64,000 nt of DNA from Anaeromyxobacter sp. Fw109-5. GTDB taxonomy: Bacteria > Myxococcota > Myxococcia > Myxococcales > Anaeromyxobacteraceae. Under the pieces are notes generated by a model. It was given only the letters and a program-made list of their open reading frames with translations, was not told the origin of the DNA and searched no databases. Positions 1-7,273 of the stretch are shown piece by piece. Location: NCBI RefSeq assembly GCF_000017505.1, contig NC_009675.1, forward strand, positions 372,001-436,000. Direction: 5' to 3'. A program made the position numbers and the translations under genes. The stretch's first letter is position 1, and each line of letters opens with the position of its first letter.

Positions 1-2
1 TG

Positions 3-128
3 ACGCCGCCAGGCGTGCGCTGCCGGCCCTCGGACCTCGTCGCGGGCTTCTCGCTCGCGCGCCTCCCCCGCGCGCCGGCGGCGCTCGCCGCCGCGCGCGT
101 CGCCGCGCTGCTCGACGGTGAAGCCTGA
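3..128 (+). CDS. C-terminal end of a protein cut by the window edge
   Basis: This reading frame is open from the left edge and ends with TGA at 126-128. About 41 residues are visible, ending in Ala-Ala-Leu-Leu-Asp-Gly-Glu-Ala. Third codon positions are nearly all G or C, as in the certain genes here, which supports coding. No domain can be recognised from so short a tail. Its stop codon abuts the stop codon of the convergent gene that follows (TGATCA at 126-131), so the two genes have no spacer and no separate terminator. Confidence 0.55.
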   Translation, partial: TPPGVRCRPSDLVAGFSLARLPRAPAALAAARVAALLDGEA

Positions 129-668
129 TCAGAACTCCACGCCCACCCGGCCGAGCATCCCGAGCGCGGGCTCGCCGCTCGGGGTCCCCGGCAGCCCCCA
201 GCGCGCGAGCCCCCACACGCCGAGGCGCAGCGGGAAGGCCGGGATCTTCAGCGACACGCCCGGCCGCGCGCCGTAGAAGGTCGACCACTCGCCGGCGACC
301 GCCGCGCCGAGGTCCTCGCGCGAGCGCAGGCTCGCGGCGCCCAGCTCGCCGAGGAGCTCGAGCCGCAGGAGCGGCAGCACGTCGAAGGCGAGACCGGCGA
401 GCCCGCTCGCGTCGTAGCGCTCGAGCCGGGAGCCGTCGAAGTACCCGCCCGCCGCCGCTCCCACCGCGAGCGAGCCCACGCGCAGGAGGACGGTCCCGCC
501 CAGCTGGCCCATCTGCGCCAGCGGCTCGTTCGACCCCGGCGCGCGCTGCACGCCGAGCTGCTCGGCGCCGAGGGTGGCCTCGAGCCCCAGAGACACCGCC
601 GCCCGGGCCGTCCCCGCCCGAGCGAGCGTCGCCATCGCCACCACCACCACCACCGTCCGGACGTGCAT
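129..668 (-). CDS. Small outer-membrane beta-barrel-like protein
   Basis: A 179-residue protein with a cleavable signal peptide: residues 1-23 hold Met-His-Val-Arg, a Val/Ala-rich core and an Ala-rich end. The mature part alternates hydrophobic and Gly-rich segments and ends in Gly-Val-Glu-Phe. A terminal Phe after beta-strand-like sequence is typical of outer-membrane barrels folded by Bam. The ATG at 668 is chosen because GGAGGAG lies about 7 bases upstream and the signal peptide begins there; the longer open frame upstream has no such signal. Role unknown; it may be a porin-like or structural envelope protein. The barrel is inferred from sequence texture, not from a family match. Confidence 0.65.
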   Translation of the reverse strand: MHVRTVVVVVAMATLARAGTARAAVSLGLEATLGAEQLGVQRAPGSNEPLAQMGQLGGTVLLRVGSLAVGAAAGGYFDGSRLERYDASGLAGLAFDVLPLLRLELLGELGAASLRSREDLGAAVAGEWSTFYGARPGVSLKIPAFPLRLGVWGLARWGLPGTPSGEPALGMLGRVGVEF

Positions 669-788
669 GCGCTCTCCTCCCCGGGTGATCGGGCGCCTCA
701 CCCAAGCTGCGCACCGCGCGGCACCCGGCCGACTCCGCACCGGGGGAACGACCGGGCGAGAGAGCGGGTGCCGCGCTAGATCCGGCCC

Positions 789-1352
789 GTGATCCTCCGC
801 TCCGCCACCGACCCCCGCTGGCTCCCCGTCGCGCTCGCCGAGCTGCGCGCCACGCTCGCCGACCACGCCCACTGCGAGAAGAAGGCGGCCGCGAGCGCGC
901 TGAAGCTCGTCGCCGATCACGCCGATCGGCCCGATCTCGTCCACAGCCTCGCGCGGCTCGCGCAGGAGGAGCTGCAGCACTTCCTCGCCGTGCTCGCCGA
1001 GATGGCCCGCCTCGGCGTGCCGCTCCCGTCCGACGAGGGGGACCCGTACGCCCAGGCGCTCCTGCGGCGCGTCCGCGGCGGACCGGGGCGCCTCGCCGAC
1101 CGGCTCCTCGTGGCCGCGCTCATCGAGGCGCGCAGCTGCGAGCGGCTCGGGCTGCTCGCCGCCGCGCTCGAGGACCCGCGGCTGCGCGAGCTGTACGCGC
1201 GGCTCGCGCAGTCGGAGGCGGGGCACGAGCGGCTGTTCGTCGAGCTCGCGCGGCGTCACGGCGCGGGCGACGTGGAGGCGCGCCTCGCGGAGCTGGCCGC
1301 GGACGAGGCCCACATCGTCGCGGGTCTCCCGCTCCTGCCGCGCATTCACTGA
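789..1352 (+). CDS. miaE: tRNA-(ms2io6A)-hydroxylase MiaE
   Basis: A 187-residue ferritin-like diiron monooxygenase that hydroxylates the isopentenyl side chain of 2-methylthio-N6-isopentenyladenosine at tRNA position 37. The repeated Glu/His ligand pattern of the family is visible: His-Cys-Glu-Lys-Lys near residue 28, Glu-Glu-Leu-Gln-His near 60, Glu-Ala-Arg-Ser-Cys-Glu near 115, and Glu-Ala-Gly-His-Glu near 145. The length is slightly below that of enterobacterial MiaE. It uses a GTG start. It is a single gene with no partner; the MiaA/MiaB enzymes that make its substrate are not in the window. Confidence 0.88.
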   Translation: MILRSATDPRWLPVALAELRATLADHAHCEKKAAASALKLVADHADRPDLVHSLARLAQEELQHFLAVLAEMARLGVPLPSDEGDPYAQALLRRVRGGPGRLADRLLVAALIEARSCERLGLLAAALEDPRLRELYARLAQSEAGHERLFVELARRHGAGDVEARLAELAADEAHIVAGLPLLPRIH

Positions 1353-1545
1353 CCGCGTCCTCCGCGGGGGTCCCGGTCCGGAGCCGGCGAGCCCGCGCAC
1401 CGGGAGCGGCGAGGCGAGCGCCGATGCGCGAAACGGTCGCATCCGTCGTGGTCCTGCCATTCCGCGCTCGGGCGGGGGACGCTGCGAAACGGCGCGGCGC
1501 GCTCGTTCCGCTCGCCGCGACGGTCGAGGACCGGAGGAGGCTCGA

Positions 1546-2589
1546 ATGAAGGCGCTCGTCTATCACGGACCCGGCAAGAAGGCCTGGGAGGAGAAGCCGA
1601 AGCCGACGATCAAGGGACCCACCGACGCGATCGTGAAGGTCCTGAAGACCACCATCTGCGGCACCGACCTCCACATCCTGAAGGGCGACGTCCCGGCGGT
1701 CACGGACGGGCGGATCCTCGGCCACGAGGGCGTCGGCGTGATCGAGGAGGCGGGCCCGGCCGTCACGAACTTCAAGAAGGGTGACCGGGTCCTGATCTCC
1801 TGCATCACCTCGGACGGCAAGTGCGAAGCCTGCAAGAAGGGGATGTACTCGCACTGCGCGAACGGCGGCTGGATCCTGGGGCATCTCATCGACGGGACGC
1901 AGGCCGAGTACGTCCGCGTCCCGTACGCCGACACCAGCCTGTACGCGGTGCCCCGCGGCGCCGACGAGGGCGCGCTCGTCATGCTGAGCGACATCCTCCC
2001 CACCGGCTTCGAGGTGGGCGTGCGCAACGGCGCCGTGAAGCCGGGCGACAGCGTGGCCATCGTCGGCGCCGGTCCGATCGGGCTCGCCGCGCTCGTGACG
2101 GCGCAGTTCTACTCGCCCGCCGAGCTCATCATGGTGGACCTGGACGACAACCGCCTCGAGGTGGCGAAGCGCCTCGGCGCGACGCGCGCCGTGAACAGCG
2201 GCGACGGCAAGGCGGTCGAGAAGGTCATGGCGCTCACCGGCGGCAAGGGCGTGGACGTCGCCATCGAGGCGGTGGGCATCCCGGCGACGTTCGACGTCTG
2301 CCAGGACATCGTCGCGGCCGGCGGGCACGTCGCGAACGTCGGCGTGCACGGCAAGAGCGTCTCCCTGAAGCTCGAGAAGCTCTGGATCCACAACGTCACG
2401 ATCACGACCGGGCTGGTCGACACGAACACGACGCCCATGCTCCTCAAGACCGTCGTCGCGGGACGGCTCGCCCCTCGCGAGCTCATCACGCACGAGTTCG
2501 CGCTCGACGACGTGATGAAGGCCTACGAGACCTTCGGGAACGCCGCGAAGGAGCGAGCGCTGAAGGTCCTCATCCAGGCCGCGGGCTGA
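1546..2589 (+). CDS. Zinc-dependent alcohol dehydrogenase (MDR family)
   Basis: A 347-residue medium-chain dehydrogenase/reductase that oxidises an alcohol or reduces an aldehyde with NAD(P). Catalytic zinc ligands fit Cys38 (Cys-Gly-Thr-Asp) and His60-Glu61 (Gly-His-Glu-Gly). A cysteine-containing loop follows at about residues 91-110 (Cys-Glu-Ala-Cys and Ser-His-Cys), where the family binds structural zinc. The Rossmann motif Gly-Ala-Gly-Pro-Ile-Gly lies near residue 172, followed by the acidic Asp-Leu-Asp expected for NAD preference. A GGAGGAGG site precedes the ATG. The physiological substrate cannot be read from the sequence. The downstream convergent gene is hisC, separated by a hairpin. 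Confidence 0.88.
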   Translation: MKALVYHGPGKKAWEEKPKPTIKGPTDAIVKVLKTTICGTDLHILKGDVPAVTDGRILGHEGVGVIEEAGPAVTNFKKGDRVLISCITSDGKCEACKKGMYSHCANGGWILGHLIDGTQAEYVRVPYADTSLYAVPRGADEGALVMLSDILPTGFEVGVRNGAVKPGDSVAIVGAGPIGLAALVTAQFYSPAELIMVDLDDNRLEVAKRLGATRAVNSGDGKAVEKVMALTGGKGVDVAIEAVGIPATFDVCQDIVAAGGHVANVGVHGKSVSLKLEKLWIHNVTITTGLVDTNTTPMLLKTVVAGRLAPRELITHEFALDDVMKAYETFGNAAKERALKVLIQAAG

Positions 2590-2595
2590 CGGGGC

Positions 2596-2638
2596 GCGCG
2601 CGGACCCGCCCCGCGGACGGCGGGGTCGGTCCGCGCGG
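2596..2638. terminator. Hairpin between convergent genes, probable bidirectional terminator
   Basis: GCGCGGACC at 2598-2606 pairs with GGTCCGCGC at 2628-2636. A further GC-rich inner stem (CCCGCC with GGCGGG) extends it. It lies between the stop codons of the alcohol dehydrogenase (+) and hisC (-). There is no T-run, so termination is inferred from position and stem strength. Confidence 0.5.
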
Positions 2639-2649
2639 AGGGATCGCCC

Positions 2650-3693
2650 TCACCTCGTCCCGGCCGCCGCCGCGAGCAGCGCATCGTTCTCGGCGGGCGT
2701 CCCCACGGAGATCCGGATGCACCCCTCGAGCCCGGGGTAGTGGTCCTGTCGCCTCACCAGGATCCCCCGCGCGACGAGCCCGTCGAACGCCGCCTTCGCG
2801 TCCGGCGTGCGGACGAGCAGGTAGTTCGCCGCGCTCGGGTAGGGTCTCCACGTCGGGTGCGCGGAGAGCCCGGAGAAGAGCCGGGCGCGCTCCGCGCGGA
2901 TCCGCTGGTGGATGGGTGCGAAGGCGGCGGGCGCCTCGAGCGCGGTGAGCAGGATCGCGCCCGTGTGCGCCGGGATGCAGAACGGCGGCACGAGCGCGCG
3001 CACGATCGAGGCGACCCGCGGCGCGCCGAGCAGGTAGCCCGCGCGGATGCCGCCCAGGCACCAGGACTTGGAGAAGGTGCGGAGGATCGCGACGTTCGGG
3101 TTCGCGCGCGCGAGCGGGCGCGCGTCGGTGCCCGCGAAGGCGTGGTACGCCTCGTCCACCACGAGCAGCCAGTCGCGCTCGCGCGCGCGGGCCGCGAGCC
3201 GCTCGACGTCGCCGGACTCGAACAGCCGGCCGGTGGGTGCGTGCGGGTTCGGCAGGAAGAGCACGCCGGGCGGGCCGTCCATCGCGGCGAGCAGCGCGTC
3301 CGCGGGGAGGGCGAAGTCCTCCCCGAGCGGGACGGAGCGGTACGGCGTCGCGGCGGCGACCGCGCCGCCCTTGTAGTACGGGAACGCCGGCACGGTATCG
3401 AGCACCGAGCGCGCGCCCTGCGCGAGCGCCAGCACGAGGAGGTTCGAGCCCGGGGCGACGACGATCCCCTCCTCGGGCCACTCCTCGTGGCGCGACAGGG
3501 CAGCGCGCACGTCCTCGGCGTGGAGCTCGGGGTAGCGGTTCCACGAGAGCGCCGCGAGACGGGCGAGGGCGCGGGCCTTGAGCTCCGGCGGGAAGTCCTC
3601 TGGGCTCTCGTTCTGATCCAGCTTCACGCGCGCGTCGACCTTCGCGTACGGGTAGTCGGCGACGGCGGCGAGGTGCGGCTTGAAGGCGTTCAC
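2650..3693 (-). CDS. hisC: Histidinol-phosphate aminotransferase family protein (HisC-like)
   Basis: A 347-residue fold-type I PLP aminotransferase. HisC converts imidazole acetol phosphate and glutamate to histidinol phosphate. Visible family marks are Lys-Leu-Asp-Gln-Asn-Glu-Ser-Pro near residue 22, the Asn-Pro-His-Ala-Pro-Thr-Gly motif, Val-Asp-Glu-Ala-Tyr, and the PLP-lysine motif Phe-Ser-Lys-Ser-Trp. The GTG at 3693 gives the usual short N-terminus (Val/Met-Asn-Ala-Phe-Lys-Pro); the frame stays open for 64 more codons upstream but would overlap the neighbouring promoter region. It stands apart from any his operon, so a related role (for example aromatic amino acid transamination) is possible. 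Confidence 0.8.
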   Translation of the reverse strand: MNAFKPHLAAVADYPYAKVDARVKLDQNESPEDFPPELKARALARLAALSWNRYPELHAEDVRAALSRHEEWPEEGIVVAPGSNLLVLALAQGARSVLDTVPAFPYYKGGAVAAATPYRSVPLGEDFALPADALLAAMDGPPGVLFLPNPHAPTGRLFESGDVERLAARARERDWLLVVDEAYHAFAGTDARPLARANPNVAILRTFSKSWCLGGIRAGYLLGAPRVASIVRALVPPFCIPAHTGAILLTALEAPAAFAPIHQRIRAERARLFSGLSAHPTWRPYPSAANYLLVRTPDAKAAFDGLVARGILVRRQDHYPGLEGCIRISVGTPAENDALLAAAAGTR

Positions 3694-3883
3694 GGCGCCG
3701 AGGGTAGCACAGCGCCCCCTCCGGTCCGGGCTGTCGGCCGGCCCGGCGGCCCCGTCGGGAATACCCGACACGGCGCCGCGGAACCCCGCGGAACGCCGCC
3801 GCGAAGAGGTGGCAGAGCCCGTGCAGATGAGCGAGGGTGGGTGGCCGGACGGACGGCCCCGGGACGAAAAAGGAGACATGGTC

Positions 3884-4198
3884 ATGACGAAGAACTCGAA
3901 GGTCCCTGCTCTCGTTGGCGCCGGCGTCGGTCTCGCCCTCTTCCTCGCAGTGGCGCTCCTGCCCGCGCTCCTCTACGGCGGCTACGCGGGCGTGATGCTG
4001 GCCGGCGGAATCTTCGGCACGCCGGTGAGCGCCTCCTTCGCCGCGCGCGCGCTCATCATTTTCGGGATGGTGCTCGGCGTCACCGCGGTCGGCTCGCTCT
4101 TCGCGGTCGCCGGCGCCGCCGCGGGCGCGGCCGTCGGCGCCCTCATCGGCCTCGCCCCCGCCGAGGCGAAGAAGGCCGCCGAGAAGGCGAAGGCGTAG
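3884..4198 (+). CDS. Small Ala/Gly-rich membrane protein
   Basis: A 104-residue protein with three hydrophobic segments (about residues 9-27, 29-50 and 55-88, the last Ala/Gly-rich) and a Lys/Ala tail. Two ATGs are in frame, at 3878 and 3884. The second is preferred because the AAGGAG site at 3870-3875 leaves only 2 bases to the first but 8 to the second. No family is recognised. Gly/Ala-rich helices of this kind pack tightly, so it could be a small oligomeric envelope protein, but no function can be assigned. A strong hairpin terminator follows. Confidence 0.7.
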   Translation: MTKNSKVPALVGAGVGLALFLAVALLPALLYGGYAGVMLAGGIFGTPVSASFAARALIIFGMVLGVTAVGSLFAVAGAAAGAAVGALIGLAPAEAKKAAEKAKA

Positions 4199-4241
4199 CG
4201 GCCGGTCGAGCGGAACCGAAGCTCGATACCGTCCGACACCC

Positions 4242-4276
4242 GGCCCCGGATCCGCGAGGATCCGGGGCCTCGTCGT
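4242..4276 (+). terminator. Intrinsic terminator hairpin, adjacent to the intron insertion site
   Basis: Perfect 12-bp stem: GGCCCCGGATCC at 4242-4253 and GGATCCGGGGCC at 4258-4269, with a GCGA loop, followed by TCGTCGT. It ends the small membrane protein gene. The group II intron begins directly after it at about 4277. Insertion just past terminator stems is the known habit of bacterial class C group II introns. Confidence 0.75.
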
Positions 4277-5524
4277 GTGTGCCCAGCATGGGCGTGATCA
4301 GAAAGCCAGACGCGGGACGGCGACCGCCTACCGGACGTCCGTGGGCCACGACGGCGCGAAGGGCCGAACGAGCAGGAGGGTGGAACGACCGTGAGCCTCG
4401 AACGCGCCAAGCACCAGAAGGCCAGGCAACTGGCGCTGCCGCTGGAGACGAGGGGTGAAGCCCCGCGGTGCCAGCGGAGCGGTGAAGCGCGGTCGGCGGT
4501 GGACGGAGACGGACGCCCGGGAACGGACCGCCTGATGGAAGAGGTGGTCCAGCGCGGCAACGCCAAGGCGGCGCTGAAGCGCGTGAGGCAGAACAAGGCA
4601 GCCCCGGCATCGACGGGATGACCCTGCTGGAACTGCCGGAGCATCTGGCCGAGCACCCGTTCGCCATGACGCCGGCCTCGAGGTAGCGCCGAATCAACCC
4701 CAGCATCCGCTTGTCCGCGATCCTCCCCGCCAGCTTCCCCATCAGTGGTGATGGAGAGGCACGAGGGGACGCCGCAAGGCGGGCCGCTCTCGCCGCTCCT
4801 CGCGAACGTGCTCCTCGACGAGGTGGACAAGGAGTTGGAGAACGCGGGCACGCGTTCGTGCGCTACGCCGACGACTGCAACGTGTACGTGCGGTCCCGGC
4901 GGGCAGGCGAGCGGGTGATGGAGACGCTCTACGCGCGGCTCCGGCTACGGGTCAACGAGGCGAAGAGCGCGGTGGCGCGCCCGCAGGACCGCAAGTTCCT
5001 CGGTTACAGCTTCTGGTACGCCAAGGGAGGAGAGGTCAGGCGGCGCATCGCGCCGAAGGCCCTTGAAGCGATGAAGGACCGGGTCCGGGAGATCACCGCC
5101 CGGAACGGTGGCAGGTCCATGGAGCGGGTGATCGAGGAGCTGCGGGGCTACCTCGCCGGCTGGAGGGAGTACTTCCGGCTGGCGGACACGCCGCGCGTGC
5201 TCAGCGACCTCGACGAGTGGATCGGGCACCGCGTGCGCGTGGTTCACCTCGAGCAGTGGAAACGGGGCACCACCGTATACCGGGAGTTGCGGGCGAGAGG
5301 CATGGGCCCGGTCTCCGCGGCGAAGGTGGCAGTCAACGCCCGCCGCTGGTGGAAGAACGCGACCATGGCGATCCACGTCGCGCTGCCCACGAGCTACTTC
5401 GACCGAGCAGGAGTCCCGAGGCTGGCCCGCTGACCTCAACCGCTCGAACCGCCGGATGCGGACCCGCACGTCCGGTGGTGTGGGAGGGGAGTAGCCGGGA
5501 ACACCGGCCACCCCCTATCCCGAT
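4277..5524 (+). mobile_element. Degraded group II intron with rearranged maturase gene
   Basis: The 5' end GTGTGCCCAGCATGGGCG fits the GUGYG consensus of bacterial group II introns. Near the 3' end, about 5446-5484, is a domain V-like hairpin: a CCGCCGGATGCGG strand, a GACCC turn, then CCGCACGTCCGGTGGTGTG. A domain VI-like hairpin follows, and the element ends near CCCGAT at 5519-5524. Between them lies a broken reverse transcriptase/maturase gene. Total length is about 1.25 kb against roughly 1.8-2 kb for intact relatives, so several hundred bases are lost. It sits right behind a terminator hairpin. The intron class is not settled from sequence alone; ends are inferred to within a few bases. 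Confidence 0.8.
4391..5433 (+). pseudogene. ltrA: Group II intron reverse transcriptase/maturase, inactivated
   Basis: The N-terminus from GTG 4391 reads as a normal LtrA-like protein (Met-Ser-Leu-Glu-Arg-Ala-Lys). A missing G at about 4597 shifts the frame before the expected Gly-Ile-Asp-Gly-Met-Thr. Sequence resumes in another frame to Leu-Ala-Glu-His (4656). About 4657-4742 is inverted: its reverse complement encodes MGKLAGRIADKRMLGLIRRY and Leu-Glu-Ala-Gly-Val-Met-Ala-Asn-Gly, a piece that belongs on the + strand. The stretch before it (RT core, roughly 100 residues) is gone. Coding resumes at 4745 (Val-Val-Met-Glu-Arg, Gly-Thr-Pro-Gln-Gly-Gly), has a second missing G near 4842, then keeps Tyr-Ala-Asp-Asp, the X/maturase domain and the C-terminus intact to 5433. 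No HNH endonuclease domain is seen. Confidence 0.9.
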
Positions 5525-5595
5525 TCCGAGGGCGTCCGCACTGTCGCCTCTCGCGCCGTCGCGGTAAGAACCGCACCTCACCGAAGGAGGATCCC

Positions 5596-6036
5596 CTGCA
5601 GCTCGCCCTCGTCCTGCTCGCCCTCATCGCCGGCGCCGTGGTCCCCGTGCAGGCCGGCGTGAACGCCACCCTGGCTCGCCACGCGGGCCGCCCGGAGTGG
5701 GCGGCGTTCGTGAGCTTCGCGGTCGGCCTCGCCGGGCTCGCGGCCTACGTCGTCGTGCTGAGGGTCCGCCCGCCGCCGCTCGCCGCGCTCGCGGCCGCCC
5801 CGCCCTGGAGCTGGACCGGCGGGCTCCTCGGTGCGTTCTACGTGACCGCGATCGTGATCCTCACGCCGCGGATCGGCTTCACCCTCGCGCTGGCGCTCAC
5901 GCTCGCCGGGCAGATGATCGCGGCGCTCGCGCTCGACCACGCGGGCGCCCTGGGGCTCGCGACGCGCCCCGTCACCGCCCCGCGCCTCGTCGGCGCGGCG
6001 CTGCTCTTCGCCGGCGTCCTGCTGATGCGCCGCTGA
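5596..6036 (+). CDS. YdcZ/DUF606-type DMT membrane protein
   Basis: A 146-residue integral membrane protein with about five hydrophobic helices, of the short DMT (drug/metabolite transporter) family YdcZ. The conserved N-terminal pattern Ala-Gly-Ala-x-x-Pro-Val-Gln-Ala-Gly-Val-Asn-Ala is present at about residues 13-24. No ATG, GTG or TTG starts the conserved N-terminus. CTG at 5596 is in frame and lies 5 bases after a perfect AAGGAGG (5584-5590), so CTG is proposed as start; the alternative GTG at 5638 would cut off most of helix 1. The substrate is unknown. It lies just downstream of the intron remnant and is not part of an operon. Confidence 0.72.
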   Translation: MQLALVLLALIAGAVVPVQAGVNATLARHAGRPEWAAFVSFAVGLAGLAAYVVVLRVRPPPLAALAAAPPWSWTGGLLGAFYVTAIVILTPRIGFTLALALTLAGQMIAALALDHAGALGLATRPVTAPRLVGAALLFAGVLLMRR

Positions 6037-6111
6037 TGAGGTCGTGAAATCGATCCCCGGACCGGGCCGCGGCGACCGCGGGGACCACGGCCGCTGACGG
6101 CGCCCGCTCGC

Positions 6112-7215
6112 TCACCCGAGCGCCGCGTCGACGGTCTCGCGCAGGTAGCGCGCCGCCAGCGCCACGGTGCGCGGGCCGCCCCCGGCGCTGCGCGCCACGT
6201 ACGGCGCGACCTCCATCACGTCCCCGCCCGCCAGCCCCACCTCGCGCCCGAGGCGCGCGACCAGCGCGGAGACGAACTCGGGCGCGAGCCCGCCCGGCTC
6301 GGGTGTGCCCGTCGCGTCCGCGAACGACGCGTCCGTCCCGTCGATGTCGTTCGAGAAGTAGACCGCGGAGACGCCGGTGGCCCGCACGTGCGCGACGATC
6401 GCCTCGAGCGCCGCGGCGGGATCGGCGCGGACCTCCTCCGCCCAGAACTGGCGCACCCCCAGCGTCGACTCCCAGTGCGCCCGGTCGTGCCCCGAGGCGC
6501 GCGTGCCGACCTGGACCAGCCGGCCGCCGCGCCCGAGCAGGTCGTTCGCGTGATACGACCAGGTGGCGAAGCAGGTGCGGATGCCGAGCCGCTCCGGGAG
6601 CAGATCGGTGTGCGCGTCGACCTGGACGATCCCGATCCCCGCGCGGACCGAGGCGAGCGCCTTCACCACCGGCCACGCCGCGGAGTGATCGCCTCCCAGC
6701 GCGAAGACCCGCGCGGCCGGGTTGGCGGCGAGGACGAGCGAGAGGGCGCGCTCGGCGATCGAGAGCGGCGAGACGGGCCAGGCGGCGCGCTCGGCCGGCT
6801 CGAGGTCCGGGTAGAGGGCGCGGGCGGTCGCGGCCCGCTGCGCGTCCGAGAGCATCTCGTCCTCGAGGAGCTGCGGCACCACGAACACGTCGCCGAGATC
6901 CACGAGGCCGGCCGCGCGCGCCCGGGCCGGCCAGCCGGGGTCTTCCTCCAGCAGCCTCGCGCGGATGGCCGACGGTCCGAGGTTCGCGCCGCGCTGGAAC
7001 CCGCCGCCCGCGTCGGAGGGGATCCCGAGCAGCACCGCGCGCGCGCCGGCGGCGCGGGCCAGCTCCTCGCGCCAGCGGGCCCGCACGATGGCGTCGTCCG
7101 CCGCCCCGTAGAGCCGGCGCTGGAGGGCGAGCTGCTCCGCCTTCCCGGTGGAGACGAGGTGGACCCCGCCGCCGGCGGGTCGGAGCAGGCGCCCGAGGGC
7201 GTCGATCGCGTTCAC
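6112..7215 (-). CDS. Arginase/agmatinase/formimidoylglutamase family hydrolase
   Basis: A 367-residue binuclear-manganese ureohydrolase. All metal-binding motifs are visible: Gly-Gly-Asp-His-Ser near residue 174, Asp-Ala-His-Thr-Asp near 200, and Ser-Asn-Asp-Ile-Asp-Gly-Thr-Asp near 289. The family hydrolyses amidino C-N bonds in arginine, agmatine, formiminoglutamate or guanidino acids; which one is used here cannot be told. It is longer than classical agmatinase because of an N-terminal extension before Gly-Ile-Pro-Ser-Asp-Ala-Gly-Gly-Gly. GTG start. No hut or speA gene lies nearby, so the pathway stays open. Confidence 0.82.
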   Translation of the reverse strand: MNAIDALGRLLRPAGGGVHLVSTGKAEQLALQRRLYGAADDAIVRARWREELARAAGARAVLLGIPSDAGGGFQRGANLGPSAIRARLLEEDPGWPARARAAGLVDLGDVFVVPQLLEDEMLSDAQRAATARALYPDLEPAERAAWPVSPLSIAERALSLVLAANPAARVFALGGDHSAAWPVVKALASVRAGIGIVQVDAHTDLLPERLGIRTCFATWSYHANDLLGRGGRLVQVGTRASGHDRAHWESTLGVRQFWAEEVRADPAAALEAIVAHVRATGVSAVYFSNDIDGTDASFADATGTPEPGGLAPEFVSALVARLGREVGLAGGDVMEVAPYVARSAGGGPRTVALAARYLRETVDAALG

Positions 7216-7273
7216 GCGGGTAGGTTAGCCCGGCGGGCTCGCCGCCGCAGCGCGCTTCGTGCCGGCCGGCGCG

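Noticed and set aside
4143-4742. A 199-residue protein on the minus strand starting Met-Gly-Lys-Leu-Ala-Gly-Arg-Ile
   Set aside because: Its first 30 residues are a piece of the group II maturase made antisense by inversion; the rest is antisense of intron RNA.
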